Below the pieces are notes generated by a model, which did not search any database, was not told the origin of the DNA, and saw only the letters and a list, made by a program, of their open reading frames with translations. From Phycisphaerales bacterium UBA1845 (GTDB lineage: Bacteria > Planctomycetota > Phycisphaerae > UBA1845), in the NCBI GenBank assembly GCA_002338715.1, contig DDIR01000049.1, positions 11,861-23,212 of the forward strand: 11,352 nt of DNA, given 5' to 3'. This document shows, piece by piece, positions 1-6,420 of the stretch; the stretch's first letter is position 1, and each line of letters begins with the position of its first letter. The translations under genes and the position numbers were made by a program.

Positions 1-503
1 CCCGCGGCTGCCGCTGGTCGTCCGGGAAGCGTTGCACCGACGCGCGGCGACTGCACCCTTTTTCCGACCGAAAAGATGATGATAAACAGCGTCAGCGAAA
101 GGAGCAGGTTCATGATGACGCCGGCGGATACGATGGCCATCCTGACGCCGACGGGTTTGTTGGCGAAGGATCGCGGGTCGTCGCGATACTGCAATTCGCC
201 GGTGGTATCGACTTCGAAGTCTTCCTGCCCAAGCATCTTGACGTATCCGCCCAGGGGAAGCAGGTTGAACGAGTAGCGGGTTTCACCTTTCGTGAATCCG
301 AAGATCTCGCGAAAGAAACCGATCGCGAACTGCTCAACGCGCACGCCCGACCATTTCGCCACGGCGAAGTGCCCAAGCTCGTGGACGAAAATGATGAAGG
401 AGAAACCGGCGAATATCCCGATGTACGACCATACCTTCGCGAGCCAACTGGGATCGTCGATCGCGGCGAGCATGGTCTGGCACATGATTGTTGAGCTATC
501 CAT
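1..503 (-). CDS. rseP: RIP metalloprotease RseP (site-2 protease, M50B), 3' end cut by window edge
   Basis: This is the N-terminal 167 residues of a membrane-embedded zinc protease of the RseP/YaeL family, which cleaves anti-sigma factors or remnant signal peptides within the inner membrane. The zinc-binding HELGH motif is at residues 41-45 inside the first hydrophobic segment. It is followed by the family's conserved FNLLPLGGYVKMLG stretch (about 79-92) and a second membrane segment (about 122-146). The usual GPxxN motif of that segment appears here as GVIMN (128-132). The PDZ domains and the C-terminal half with the third zinc ligand lie outside the window. The ATG at 503 was taken because the hydrophobic segment starts about 25 residues later; later in-frame ATGs at residues 7 and 11 are possible, and no clear Shine-Dalgarno is visible. 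It follows dxr on the same strand after a 100-base gap containing a palindrome. The dxr-rseP order is common in bacteria, so co-transcription is likely. Confidence 0.93.
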   Translation of the reverse strand, partial: MDSSTIMCQTMLAAIDDPSWLAKVWSYIGIFAGFSFIIFVHELGHFAVAKWSGVRVEQFAIGFFREIFGFTKGETRYSFNLLPLGGYVKMLGQEDFEVDTTGELQYRDDPRSFANKPVGVRMAIVSAGVIMNLLLSLTLFIIIFSVGKRVQSPRVGATLPGRPAAAA

Positions 504-560
504 CGTGTAATTGTTCTTTCGTTTAAGCTGTTCGTAGGCGCGTCTTGCGTTTCGCGTCGT

Positions 561-581
561 GTGGGCATTTGCCCACCCTAC
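561..581 (-). repeat. REP-like palindrome with GTAG head between dxr and rseP
   Basis: Read on the minus strand, this site begins with GTAG, then one G, then a hairpin with arms GTGGGCA and TGCCCAC (7 bp, perfect) around an AA centre. The layout (conserved GTAG followed by a short hairpin) is that of REP elements moved by RAYT/TnpA-REP proteins. It lies in the dxr-rseP gap, where in RNA it could act as a processing or attenuation hairpin. No U-run follows, so it is not a classical terminator. The sequence family is related to the 3609-3672 pair. Confidence 0.6.
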
Positions 582-603
582 ATCGTGTCAAGATTCATTG
601 GTG

Positions 604-1779
604 TTAGCGTACTTTTCGAATCGGGCTGGCGGCCAACATTGTTTCGACCTCACGTCTCGCCCAATTATCGGCGTTGATCAATTCGTCCAGCGACGGTTCG
701 TCGACGCGGTTATGGGCGTTCAACACGTCCTCGGTCAACCGGACGATGTCGCAGAACCCGATCTCACCCTGTCGAAACAGTGCATTGCAGACTTCGTTGG
801 CCGCATTGAGCACTGCCCCCGTCGACCCGCCCGTTGCCGCGACCTGATGCCCCAATCGCAGCGACGGAAAGCGATCGGGGTCCGGTTCATAAAACGTCAG
901 TTGCCCCAGCCGAGTTAGCGACAAACGACTGGCTGGACATGGCAAGCGCTTCGGATACGTCAATGCATATTGAATCGGCGTCCGCATATCGGGCGTACCC
1001 ATCTGGGCGATCACCGAACCGTCACGGAATTCGACCATCGAATGGAGGATCGATTCCGGGTGGATCATCACTTCGATCTGGTCGCTTTCGAAATCAAAAA
1101 GCCAGCGGGCTTCGATGATCTCCAGCGCCTTGTTCATCATCGTCGCCGAGTCGATGGTGATCTTCGGACCCATCGACCAGGTCGGATGATTCAACGCGTC
1201 TTCGACGGTGGCGTTTTCGAGCTCGCGCACGGTGGCGTCGCGAAACGGTCCGCCCGATGCAGTCAGCACGATGCGTTCGACATCCTCGCGGCGACCGGCT
1301 TGCAATGCCTGAAAGACGGCTGAGTGCTCGCTGTCGATCGGTAGAATCGCCGCACCGGTCTGCTCGGCTGTCTTCATCAGCAACTGACCGGCGATGACCA
1401 GAGGTTCCTTGTTGGCCAGCGCCACCTTGCGACCGAGTTGCACGGCGCGAAGCGTTGCAGGCAGGCCAGCCGCCCCGACGACCGCCGAGATCACGCAATC
1501 GCATTCGACGGCTTCGACCAATCGCGTCAGGCAGTTGGCGCCATCGATCAACGCGCATCCGTCGGGAAGTTCCGAGCGGAGTGCATCCTGGTGGGCGAGG
1601 TCGGCCAGTGCGACGTATTTCGGATTCCAATAGCGCGCCTGCTGGGCGAGTTTCTGCCACTGCGTGCCCGCGGAAAGTCCGACCACTTCAAACGAATCGG
1701 GCAGCTCCGAAAGAACGGAAAGCGCGCTCTCTCCAATGGAGCCGGTCGAGCCCAGAATGACAACTTGCTGTTTGCTCAT
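604..1779 (-). CDS. dxr: 1-deoxy-D-xylulose 5-phosphate reductoisomerase
   Basis: DXR carries out the first committed step of the MEP pathway in the cytoplasm: NADPH- and metal-dependent rearrangement and reduction of DXP to 2-C-methyl-D-erythritol 4-phosphate, leading to isoprenoids. All landmarks are present in 391 residues, a normal length. They are the NADPH-binding GSTGSIG (10-16), ANKE (122-125), the metal-binding DSE (D149, E151), the phosphate and substrate region NHPTWSMGPK (197-206), SATMMNKALE with the third metal ligand E220, and the HPESILHSMVEF block (240-251) with MGTPDMRTPIQ (260-270). The C-terminal helical domain is complete. An in-frame TGA lies immediately upstream of the ATG, so this is the earliest possible start. 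No strong Shine-Dalgarno is visible. It is transcribed away from the Nudix gene and is followed by rseP. Confidence 0.98.
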   Translation of the reverse strand: MSKQQVVILGSTGSIGESALSVLSELPDSFEVVGLSAGTQWQKLAQQARYWNPKYVALADLAHQDALRSELPDGCALIDGANCLTRLVEAVECDCVISAVVGAAGLPATLRAVQLGRKVALANKEPLVIAGQLLMKTAEQTGAAILPIDSEHSAVFQALQAGRREDVERIVLTASGGPFRDATVRELENATVEDALNHPTWSMGPKITIDSATMMNKALEIIEARWLFDFESDQIEVMIHPESILHSMVEFRDGSVIAQMGTPDMRTPIQYALTYPKRLPCPASRLSLTRLGQLTFYEPDPDRFPSLRLGHQVAATGGSTGAVLNAANEVCNALFRQGEIGFCDIVRLTEDVLNAHNRVDEPSLDELINADNWARREVETMLAASPIRKVR

Positions 1780-1902
1780 TCAATCATCGTCTGACAGGTG
1801 ATCGAGGTTCGCCCGCGAATCTGGGGAGCGACCATTGCTTCGTGGGGCGGTCATGCCCCGTTGGCGCAAAGACTGCCCACACGCCGGGGCGAAGCGATGG
1901 CA

Positions 1903-1931
1903 ATATTATGCGGCAAATCGCGGTGCGACAA
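1903..1931 (-). promoter_or_regulatory. Possible dxr promoter
   Basis: On the minus strand, TTGTCG (1931-1926) is followed after 17 nt by TAATAT (1908-1903). An overlapping alternative -10, CATAAT (1910-1905), is at 15 nt. The -35 is identical to that of the facing Nudix promoter, which is the main reason to list it. The match is moderate and the leader to dxr would be about 115 nt, so this is tentative. Confidence 0.3.
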
Positions 1932-1965
1932 GCGTTTGCCAGCGACAGCCGGTCTTGCGCGTCAA

Positions 1966-1994
1966 TTGTCGGGTGACGGTCCCAACCCTATAAT
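1966..1994 (+). promoter_or_regulatory. Sigma70-type promoter for the Nudix gene
   Basis: A -35 TTGTCG (1966-1971; four of six match TTGACA) is separated by exactly 17 nt from a perfect -10 TATAAT (1989-1994). Transcription would begin near 2001, giving a leader of about 60 nt to the ATG at 2063. It probably drives the Nudix-rhomboid unit, whose genes are only 30 nt apart. Confidence 0.65.
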
Positions 1995-2062
1995 CGCGTG
2001 TGCGGTTCGGCAGGGAACCGCTTCCAATCGATTCGGACACGCAACCACGGTGCATCAGCCCC

Positions 2063-2614
2063 ATGCCCAAAAAACAATCACTGCTTCATACGCCCAAGTT
2101 CGACGTGGAATTGTGGAAAGTTGCACTTTCGGACGGGCGCGAGGTCGATCGGCAGGTCGTCGTCCATCCGGGAGCCGTCACAATCCTGGCGATTGGCGAA
2201 GACGGATCCATCGTCATGATCCGAAATCGCCGTTTTGCCGCGGATCAAGTGCTTTTCGAGTTGCCGGCTGGCACGCTGGAAGCCGATGAAGATCCTAAGG
2301 AATGTGCCCATCGCGAGCTCATCGAGGAGACGGGATATCGGGCTCAGACGATCGAACCGCTGATCGAGTTTTACACGTCACCGGGCATCTGCACCGAGCG
2401 GATGTATGCGTATGTCGCCCGTGGGTTGACGCATGTTGGACAGGATCTCGATGACAGCGAAGAGATCGATGTCGAGATCGTGGCGGCTGACAAGATTCGA
2501 CAGGATCTGATCGAAGGAAAGCTGCTCGACGGCAAAACCATCGCAGTGCTGGGGACGTACTTTGCAATAGAAGATGCGAAGCGCAACGGGCGGGCAGCGA
2601 GTATTTCGGATTGA
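2063..2614 (+). CDS. Nudix hydrolase, probable ADP-ribose pyrophosphatase
   Basis: This is a 183-residue cytoplasmic Nudix enzyme that probably hydrolyses ADP-ribose or a related nucleotide sugar to AMP and a sugar phosphate. The Nudix box is perfect, Gx5Ex7REUxEExGU at residues 70-92 (G70, E76, REL from R84, EETGY ending at 92), and supplies the Mg2+ ligands. A proline in SPG (P107) about 15 residues after the box is the mark usually associated with ADP-ribose pyrophosphatases of the NudF/YffH type, as is the N-terminal layout with V35-G37 and P68-G70. An upstream in-frame extension to 2000 exists but lies at the predicted transcription start and adds an unconserved leader. The ATG at 2063 (MPKKQSLL) fits the family length. 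No clear Shine-Dalgarno is seen. The rhomboid gene follows after 30 nt. The exact substrate is inferred, not shown. Confidence 0.93.
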   Translation: MPKKQSLLHTPKFDVELWKVALSDGREVDRQVVVHPGAVTILAIGEDGSIVMIRNRRFAADQVLFELPAGTLEADEDPKECAHRELIEETGYRAQTIEPLIEFYTSPGICTERMYAYVARGLTHVGQDLDDSEEIDVEIVAADKIRQDLIEGKLLDGKTIAVLGTYFAIEDAKRNGRAASISD

Positions 2615-2626
2615 ACCGGTAGAACG

Positions 2627-2631
2627 AAGGA
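2627..2631 (+). promoter_or_regulatory. Shine-Dalgarno ahead of the rhomboid gene
   Basis: AAGGA lies 4 nt before an in-frame TTG (2636) and 13 nt before the ATG (2645). Neither distance is ideal, so it does not settle which start is used. Confidence 0.4.
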
Positions 2632-2644
2632 TGGGTTGACCTCA

Positions 2645-3598
2645 ATGAGCTGGCAGGATCGCGAGTACGCGAACGAGCAAACGTACTACGGTGGCAGACG
2701 ACCGATGTATCGCGGGTCCGGTTTGGGCACGTGGGACGTGGTCACGCGCATCATCGTCGCGAACATCGTGATTCATTTCATTTCGCGGCCCAACACTGAG
2801 TTCGGTGCGAAGATTCTCGAATACGGATTGATGCAAGCCGCCAGCGTGATTCACGGCGAAGTGTGGCGATTGTTCACAGCCACGTATCTGCACGCCAATT
2901 TCACACACATCTTCTTCAACATGCTGATGTTGTATTTCTTCGGCCCCGTGCTGGAGAAGCGGTGGGGCGGTAAGCAGTTCTTTGTCGTCTACACGATCGG
3001 TGGTATCGCAGGGAATCTGGTCCTGACGTTGATGGGCGGGCTAACGATGGCCGGCATCGTCAATTGGATGGACCCGACGACTTGGGGTCTCGGGGCTTCC
3101 GGAAGCTTGTGGGCGATCATGGCCGCCGTGGCCATGTACTTTCCGAATGCGGAAGTGCTTGTGTATTTCATGCTTCCGGTGCGCATCCGCACGATGGTGG
3201 CTGTTTACCTCGTTTGGTTCGTCTACAACATCATGACCCAAGGCAACAATTACGGCGGCGACATCTGCCACTTGGCCGGTTTGGTCGTGGGTGTCTGGTG
3301 GGCGAGAACCGGTGGATGGGCGTGGGCAGGTGGTTCGCCGCGCGGTCTTGGCGGTGCGTCGCCACCAAGTCGTGGTTTGGGCGGTTGGTTCGGGCAGTTG
3401 TTTGGCGGTTCATCGGGCAAGGCCAACAATACGACCTTCCGCGGGCGCGTCCAGCAGCGGAAAGAAGACGCCGAGTTGGTGAATCGTATCCTGGAGAAGG
3501 TCTACGCCAAAGGGATCAACAGCCTGTCCGACGCTGAGCGAAAAGCACTAAAAGAAGCCACCGACCGGGCGAAAACCGAAGAGGCAAGGACCGGCTAA
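2645..3598 (+). CDS. Rhomboid family intramembrane serine protease with C-terminal tail domain
   Basis: This is a polytopic inner-membrane protease that cuts transmembrane helices. Numbered from the ATG (317 residues), the rhomboid marks are W74-R75, the H83/H88/N92 cluster in transmembrane segment 2, GASG at 150-153 with catalytic S152, and H209 in HLAG (209-212) of the last core helix. The predicted dyad is therefore S152/H209. Six hydrophobic segments span about residues 32-222. They are followed by a Gly/Trp-rich linker (about 221-262) and a charged tail with RILEKVYAKGINSLSDAE (281-298). This tail resembles the small domain often found after planctomycete rhomboids (I recall it as DUF6576, not verified) and also the tail of the M50 protease encoded next. 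A TTG at 2636 would add three residues; the ATG was preferred by codon type. It probably shares a transcript with the Nudix gene. Its substrate is unknown. Confidence 0.93.
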   Translation: MSWQDREYANEQTYYGGRRPMYRGSGLGTWDVVTRIIVANIVIHFISRPNTEFGAKILEYGLMQAASVIHGEVWRLFTATYLHANFTHIFFNMLMLYFFGPVLEKRWGGKQFFVVYTIGGIAGNLVLTLMGGLTMAGIVNWMDPTTWGLGASGSLWAIMAAVAMYFPNAEVLVYFMLPVRIRTMVAVYLVWFVYNIMTQGNNYGGDICHLAGLVVGVWWARTGGWAWAGGSPRGLGGASPPSRGLGGWFGQLFGGSSGKANNTTFRGRVQQRKEDAELVNRILEKVYAKGINSLSDAERKALKEATDRAKTEEARTG

Positions 3599-3608
3599 AG
3601 TCAGTTGC

Positions 3609-3632
3609 GCAGGGTGGGCCGTTCCGGCCGCC
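3609..3632 (+). repeat. REP-like palindrome, left member of an inverted pair
   Basis: A GCAG head is followed by GGTGGGCC. The hairpin arms are GGCCG (3617-3621) and CGGCC (3625-3629) around TTC. It begins 10 nt after the rhomboid stop. Its GGTGGGC core matches that of the opposite-strand element at 3650-3672, so the two form a head-outward pair of 64 nt. Confidence 0.5.
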
Positions 3633-3649
3633 GTTTGAATGCGTACGAC

Positions 3650-3672
3650 ATGGTGGGTAAAGCCCACCCAAC
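3650..3672 (-). repeat. REP-like palindrome, right member of an inverted pair
   Basis: Read on the minus strand, a GTTG head precedes GGTGGGC. The stem GGTGGG/CCCACC (3652-3657 with 3663-3668) closes a short A-rich loop and can be extended by a G-T wobble pair. It lies between the rhomboid and the second M50 protease, and belongs to the same GGTGGGC family as 561-581. Confidence 0.55.
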
Positions 3673-3708
3673 AGAATCAATTGCATCGTTGGCCGATATT
3701 GCGGGATT

Positions 3709-3713
3709 GAGGA
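3709..3713 (+). promoter_or_regulatory. Shine-Dalgarno favouring a TTG start for the M50 protease
   Basis: GAGGA is 9 nt upstream of an in-frame TTG (3723). No comparable site precedes the ATG at 3753. This supports a protein ten residues longer than annotated here (MFGTGNKDNP added). Confidence 0.4.
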
Positions 3714-3752
3714 AGAGCAACATTGTTTGGCACCGGTAACAAAGACAATCCG

Positions 3753-4775
3753 ATGAACTGGTCGTTTCGCATCGGCCAACTCTTCGGCATTGATATCAGG
3801 CTGCACATCGTCTTCCTGTTCGCGGCGGCGATTCTGGTTGGGCGTGCCTTTGCCAAACCGGATGAGAGCATCGGCCTATCCAGCCCATTCGATGCATTGA
3901 TCGCGTTCTTCATTCTTTTTGCAATGGTACTCCTTCACGAATTCGGGCATTGCTGGGGGGCGCGAAGGAGCGGCGGCGATGCGACCGAAGTGTTGCTTTG
4001 GCCGCTTGGCGGTCTCGCGATGGTCCGGCCACCCCATACACCCAAGGCAAATCTGCTCACGGCCGCCGCTGGTCCTGCTGTTAACGTACTCATATGCATT
4101 GTCGCTGCGGCAATCTTGATTGCATTGGGAGGGCTGGGGGCGGTGCCCTGGAACCCATTGCGAACCTTCATGCCGATCGATTCGAATATCGATGTGAACG
4201 AATCAACTCAGTTCTGGTTGCGAATCGTTTTTGGATTGAGCTACTTGTTGTTGCTGTTCAACCTGTTGCCGGTTTTTCCAATGGACGGTGGGCGAATGCT
4301 TCAGGCGATATTGTGGGAGCGGCGCGGATACGGACCTGCGACGATGACCGCAACGTTCATCGGAATGGTCGGTGCGATCGTTTTCGCAGTATTCGGCATC
4401 TTGACTGGAGCCATGCTGATGATCGGGTTTGGCATTTTCGGTTACATTACCTGCTATCACGAACGCCGGCTTGCGAAGATGCGCGAACTTGACGGCGGCG
4501 TGAACGAATTCGGGTACGACTTTTCCGGTGGATACACGACGCTTGAAGGTCAGGCTGACGATGCGGTCAAGACGCCGGGATACTTTGAACGTCGTCGCCA
4601 GGCCAAGATCGAAGCCCGCGAACGCCGCGAAGCCGAATACCGTCAGAAGCTGGAACGGGAAGTCGATCGCATTCTGGCCAAGGTCAGCGCCCACGGAATC
4701 AAATCTCTCACAGCCGAGGAAAACCGCATCCTCGCCGAAGAAACCAAACGGCAGCAGGGCACCAAGTCGTCCTGA
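3753..4775 (+). CDS. Site-2 protease family (M50, SpoIVFB-like) with C-terminal tail
   Basis: This is an integral-membrane zinc protease. Numbered from the ATG (340 residues), the zinc motif HEFGH is at 62-66, GPAVN at 107-111, and the third-ligand motif FPMDGGR at 165-171 with D168. Hydrophobic segments lie at about 17-31, 47-62, 100-128, 145-165 and 187-213. There is no PDZ or CBS domain. The core is the compact SpoIVFB-like type, so it differs from the rseP product encoded at the left edge. After the membrane core come a linker and a very charged helix rich in R, E and K (about 258-303), then RILAKVSAHGIKSLTAEE (306-323), which is closely similar to the rhomboid tail. The family usually begins at M-W-S-x-x-I-G, which supports the ATG at 3753. 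However, a TTG at 3723 has the better ribosome site. The gene lies 154 nt after the rhomboid. Its substrate is unknown. Confidence 0.92.
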   Translation: MNWSFRIGQLFGIDIRLHIVFLFAAAILVGRAFAKPDESIGLSSPFDALIAFFILFAMVLLHEFGHCWGARRSGGDATEVLLWPLGGLAMVRPPHTPKANLLTAAAGPAVNVLICIVAAAILIALGGLGAVPWNPLRTFMPIDSNIDVNESTQFWLRIVFGLSYLLLLFNLLPVFPMDGGRMLQAILWERRGYGPATMTATFIGMVGAIVFAVFGILTGAMLMIGFGIFGYITCYHERRLAKMRELDGGVNEFGYDFSGGYTTLEGQADDAVKTPGYFERRRQAKIEARERREAEYRQKLEREVDRILAKVSAHGIKSLTAEENRILAEETKRQQGTKSS

Positions 4776-4826
4776 CCTGTGAGGCATTTTTGTGCCAACG
4801 GGGCTGGGTTCCATTCGCATTCTCAC

Positions 4827-4832
4827 TATAAT
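4827..4832 (+). promoter_or_regulatory. Candidate -10 box for gcvPB
   Basis: This is a perfect TATAAT with no recognisable -35 at 15-18 nt upstream and no TGn extension. If used, transcription would start near 4839, just before the inverted repeat at 4842-4913, placing the whole repeat pair in the gcvPB leader. Confidence 0.4.
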
Positions 4833-4841
4833 GCCAAGTCG

Positions 4842-4863
4842 GTAGGGTCCGCTGTGCGGACCG
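4842..4863 (+). repeat. REP-like palindrome with GTAG head, left arm of a perfect inverted pair
   Basis: GTAG is followed by a perfect 7-bp hairpin, GGTCCGC and GCGGACC around TGT. The whole 22 nt recur exactly as the reverse complement at 4892-4913, with a 28-nt spacer between. RNA could fold either as two small hairpins or as one 22-bp stem. Confidence 0.8.
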
Positions 4864-4891
4864 AAACATGCCAATTCCAATCAACACAAAA

Positions 4892-4913
4892 CGGTCCGCA
4901 CAGCGGACCCTAC
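4892..4913 (-). repeat. REP-like palindrome with GTAG head, right arm of a perfect inverted pair
   Basis: This is the exact reverse complement of 4842-4863, with its own hairpin GGTCCGC/GCGGACC around ACA on the plus strand. It ends one base before the GGAG ribosome site of gcvPB, so folding could affect access to that site. Confidence 0.8.
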
Positions 4914-4917
4914 GGAG
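4914..4917 (+). promoter_or_regulatory. Shine-Dalgarno of gcvPB
   Basis: GGAG lies 11 nt before the ATG at 4929 and directly abuts the right repeat arm. It supports 4929 as the start rather than the longer open frame from 4779, which would translate both repeat arms. Confidence 0.5.
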
Positions 4918-4928
4918 CCGGTCTGAAC

Positions 4929-6401
4929 ATGGCTGTCGCACCTTTGGCAGAACAATCCAGCGATTTTCCCCTGAGTTTTGAACAGCGTATTTCGGGCGCT
5001 TGCGGCGTGGCGCTTCCCAATTCGGATGTGCCTTCCGCGCAGAACGATGCCAGCCTGCCCCAGCATCTGCGCTCGGAGTACAAACCGAATCTGCCCGAAC
5101 TCGGCGAGCTCGACGTCGTCCGCCACATGACGCGGCTGTCGCATCGCGTGTTCAGCATCGACGAAAACTTCTACCCGCTCGGCAGTTGCACGATGAAGTA
5201 CAACCCGCGCGTCAACGAACGGGTCGCCGCAATGCCCGGCTTCGCACACCTGCATCCGTATCAACGCGAGTCCGACGTGCAGGGCATGCTCGAATTGCAC
5301 TATCAACTTCGGCACTTCCTGCAGGAAATTTCCGGGTTGGCTGAGGTGAGTCTGCAGCCGGCGGCTGGTGCCCATGGCGAGATGACGGGACTCATGATCA
5401 TCGAGGCGTACCATCGCGCTCGTGGTGAGAATCGCCGCATGGTCCTTGCCCCCGACAGCGCTCATGGGACGAACCCGGCCAGTTGCACGATCTGCTCGAT
5501 GGGCAGCACCAAGATTCGTTCGCGCAAGGATGGCCGCGTCGATCTCGACGACCTTCGCTCGAAAGTCGATGAGAACACCGCGGCGTTGATGATCACCAAC
5601 CCGAACACCTGCGGCATCTTCGACGATCAAATTGCAGACATCGCCGACATCCTGCACGCAAAAGGGGCGCTGCTTTATTACGACGGCGCCAACATGAACG
5701 CGACGCTCGGCATCATTCGCCCGGGCGATGTCGGCGTCGATGTGATGCACTTCAACACGCACAAGACGTTCAGCACCCCACACGGCGGCGGTGGTCCGGG
5801 TGCAGGTCCGGTCGGCGTTTGCAAGCGGTTGAGCCCATACCTGCCCAAACCGCAGGTGATCAAGAAGTCCGACGGGACGTTTGCTTGGGATTACGAACGT
5901 CCGGAAAGCATCGGCCGCGTCCGCAGTTTCTACGGGCAGGGCGGTGTGTTGGTGCGGGCGTACACATACATTCGGTCGCTCGGTCCGGAAGGTCTGCGGC
6001 GGGTGTCGCGGCGGGCTGTGCTGGCGGCGAACTACATCGCGGCGCAGATCAAACATCGCTACCCGATGCCGTTTCCCGCGCCCTATGCACATGAGTTCAT
6101 CACCGTGCCGGAGTTTTCAGACCTCGGCGTCAACGAGCGCGACTTCGCCAAGCGCCTGATCGACTATGGCATCCATCCGCCGACGATGAGTTGGCCGATC
6201 ATGCACTGCTTGATGATCGAACCGTCGGAGACCGAGTCGCTTGCGACGCTCGATCGGTTCTGCGAGGTCATGATCAAGATGGCCGACGAAGCCCGCGAGC
6301 AACCGGAACTGCTGCGAAGCGCCCCGCACGACATGCCGGTAGGCCGGCTCGATGAAGTCGGCGCCAACCGCAAGCCCAACGTCCGCTGGCGACCCGAATA
6401 G
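4929..6401 (+). CDS. gcvPB: Glycine dehydrogenase (aminomethyl-transferring) subunit 2
   Basis: This is the PLP-binding subunit of the two-part P-protein of the glycine cleavage system. With GcvPA it decarboxylates glycine and passes the aminomethyl group to lipoylated GcvH in the cytoplasm. The 490-residue length is normal for the subunit. Landmarks are SFYPLGSCTMK-type FYPLGSCTMKYNPR (81-94), SLQPAAGAHGE (141-151), DSAHGTNPAS (176-185), MITNPNTCGIF (221-231), YYDGANMNA (250-258) and the PLP lysine K279 in FNTHKTFSTPHGGGGPG. The open frame continues upstream to 4779, but that part encodes only the inverted repeats, so the ATG at 4929 after GGAG was chosen. The transferase gene follows after 19 nt. 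GcvPA, GcvT and GcvH are not encoded in the window, so the system is split or lies elsewhere. Confidence 0.97.
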   Translation: MAVAPLAEQSSDFPLSFEQRISGACGVALPNSDVPSAQNDASLPQHLRSEYKPNLPELGELDVVRHMTRLSHRVFSIDENFYPLGSCTMKYNPRVNERVAAMPGFAHLHPYQRESDVQGMLELHYQLRHFLQEISGLAEVSLQPAAGAHGEMTGLMIIEAYHRARGENRRMVLAPDSAHGTNPASCTICSMGSTKIRSRKDGRVDLDDLRSKVDENTAALMITNPNTCGIFDDQIADIADILHAKGALLYYDGANMNATLGIIRPGDVGVDVMHFNTHKTFSTPHGGGGPGAGPVGVCKRLSPYLPKPQVIKKSDGTFAWDYERPESIGRVRSFYGQGGVLVRAYTYIRSLGPEGLRRVSRRAVLAANYIAAQIKHRYPMPFPAPYAHEFITVPEFSDLGVNERDFAKRLIDYGIHPPTMSWPIMHCLMIEPSETESLATLDRFCEVMIKMADEAREQPELLRSAPHDMPVGRLDEVGANRKPNVRWRPE

Positions 6402-6420
6402 GCTGTTGCAATCGATCCTT

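Larger units (their letters stand above)
1780..2062. other. Divergent intergenic region between dxr and the Nudix gene
   Basis: No credible coding sequence is seen here. An open frame (1798-2289) crosses it but overlaps the Nudix gene in another frame and has no family features. The region holds a good rightward promoter (1966-1994), a weaker leftward candidate (1903-1931), and a poor 5-bp GC-rich inverted repeat (GGGGC at 1844-1848, GCCCC at 1855-1859) without a U-run. Confidence 0.7.

Noticed and set aside
1844..1859. GC-rich inverted repeat as a terminator or REP element
   Set aside because: The stem is only 5 bp, there is no U-run and no GTAG head, and it sits upstream of two divergent genes where no terminator is expected.
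1798..2289. Open frame in the dxr-Nudix intergenic region
   Set aside because: It overlaps the Nudix gene in another frame, lacks a ribosome site and has shadow-like Arg/Gly/Ser composition.
4203..4880. A 225-codon minus-strand open frame opposite the M50 gene
   Set aside because: Its low-complexity Arg/His-rich composition and full overlap with the M50 coding sequence mark it as a shadow.
4779..4928. Longer N-terminus for gcvPB
   Set aside because: The added 50 residues translate the two REP-like arms and spacer, while GGAG and the normal family length support the ATG at 4929.
4839..4928. Glycine riboswitch ahead of gcvPB
   Set aside because: The leader is short and almost entirely repeat arms; no glycine-aptamer core was recognisable.
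4881..6092. A 403-codon open frame antisense to gcvPB
   Set aside because: It is the mirror of a well-supported gene in a GC-rich genome, has no family features, and its end runs through the inverted repeat. Antisense frames of this length are expected from codon bias.
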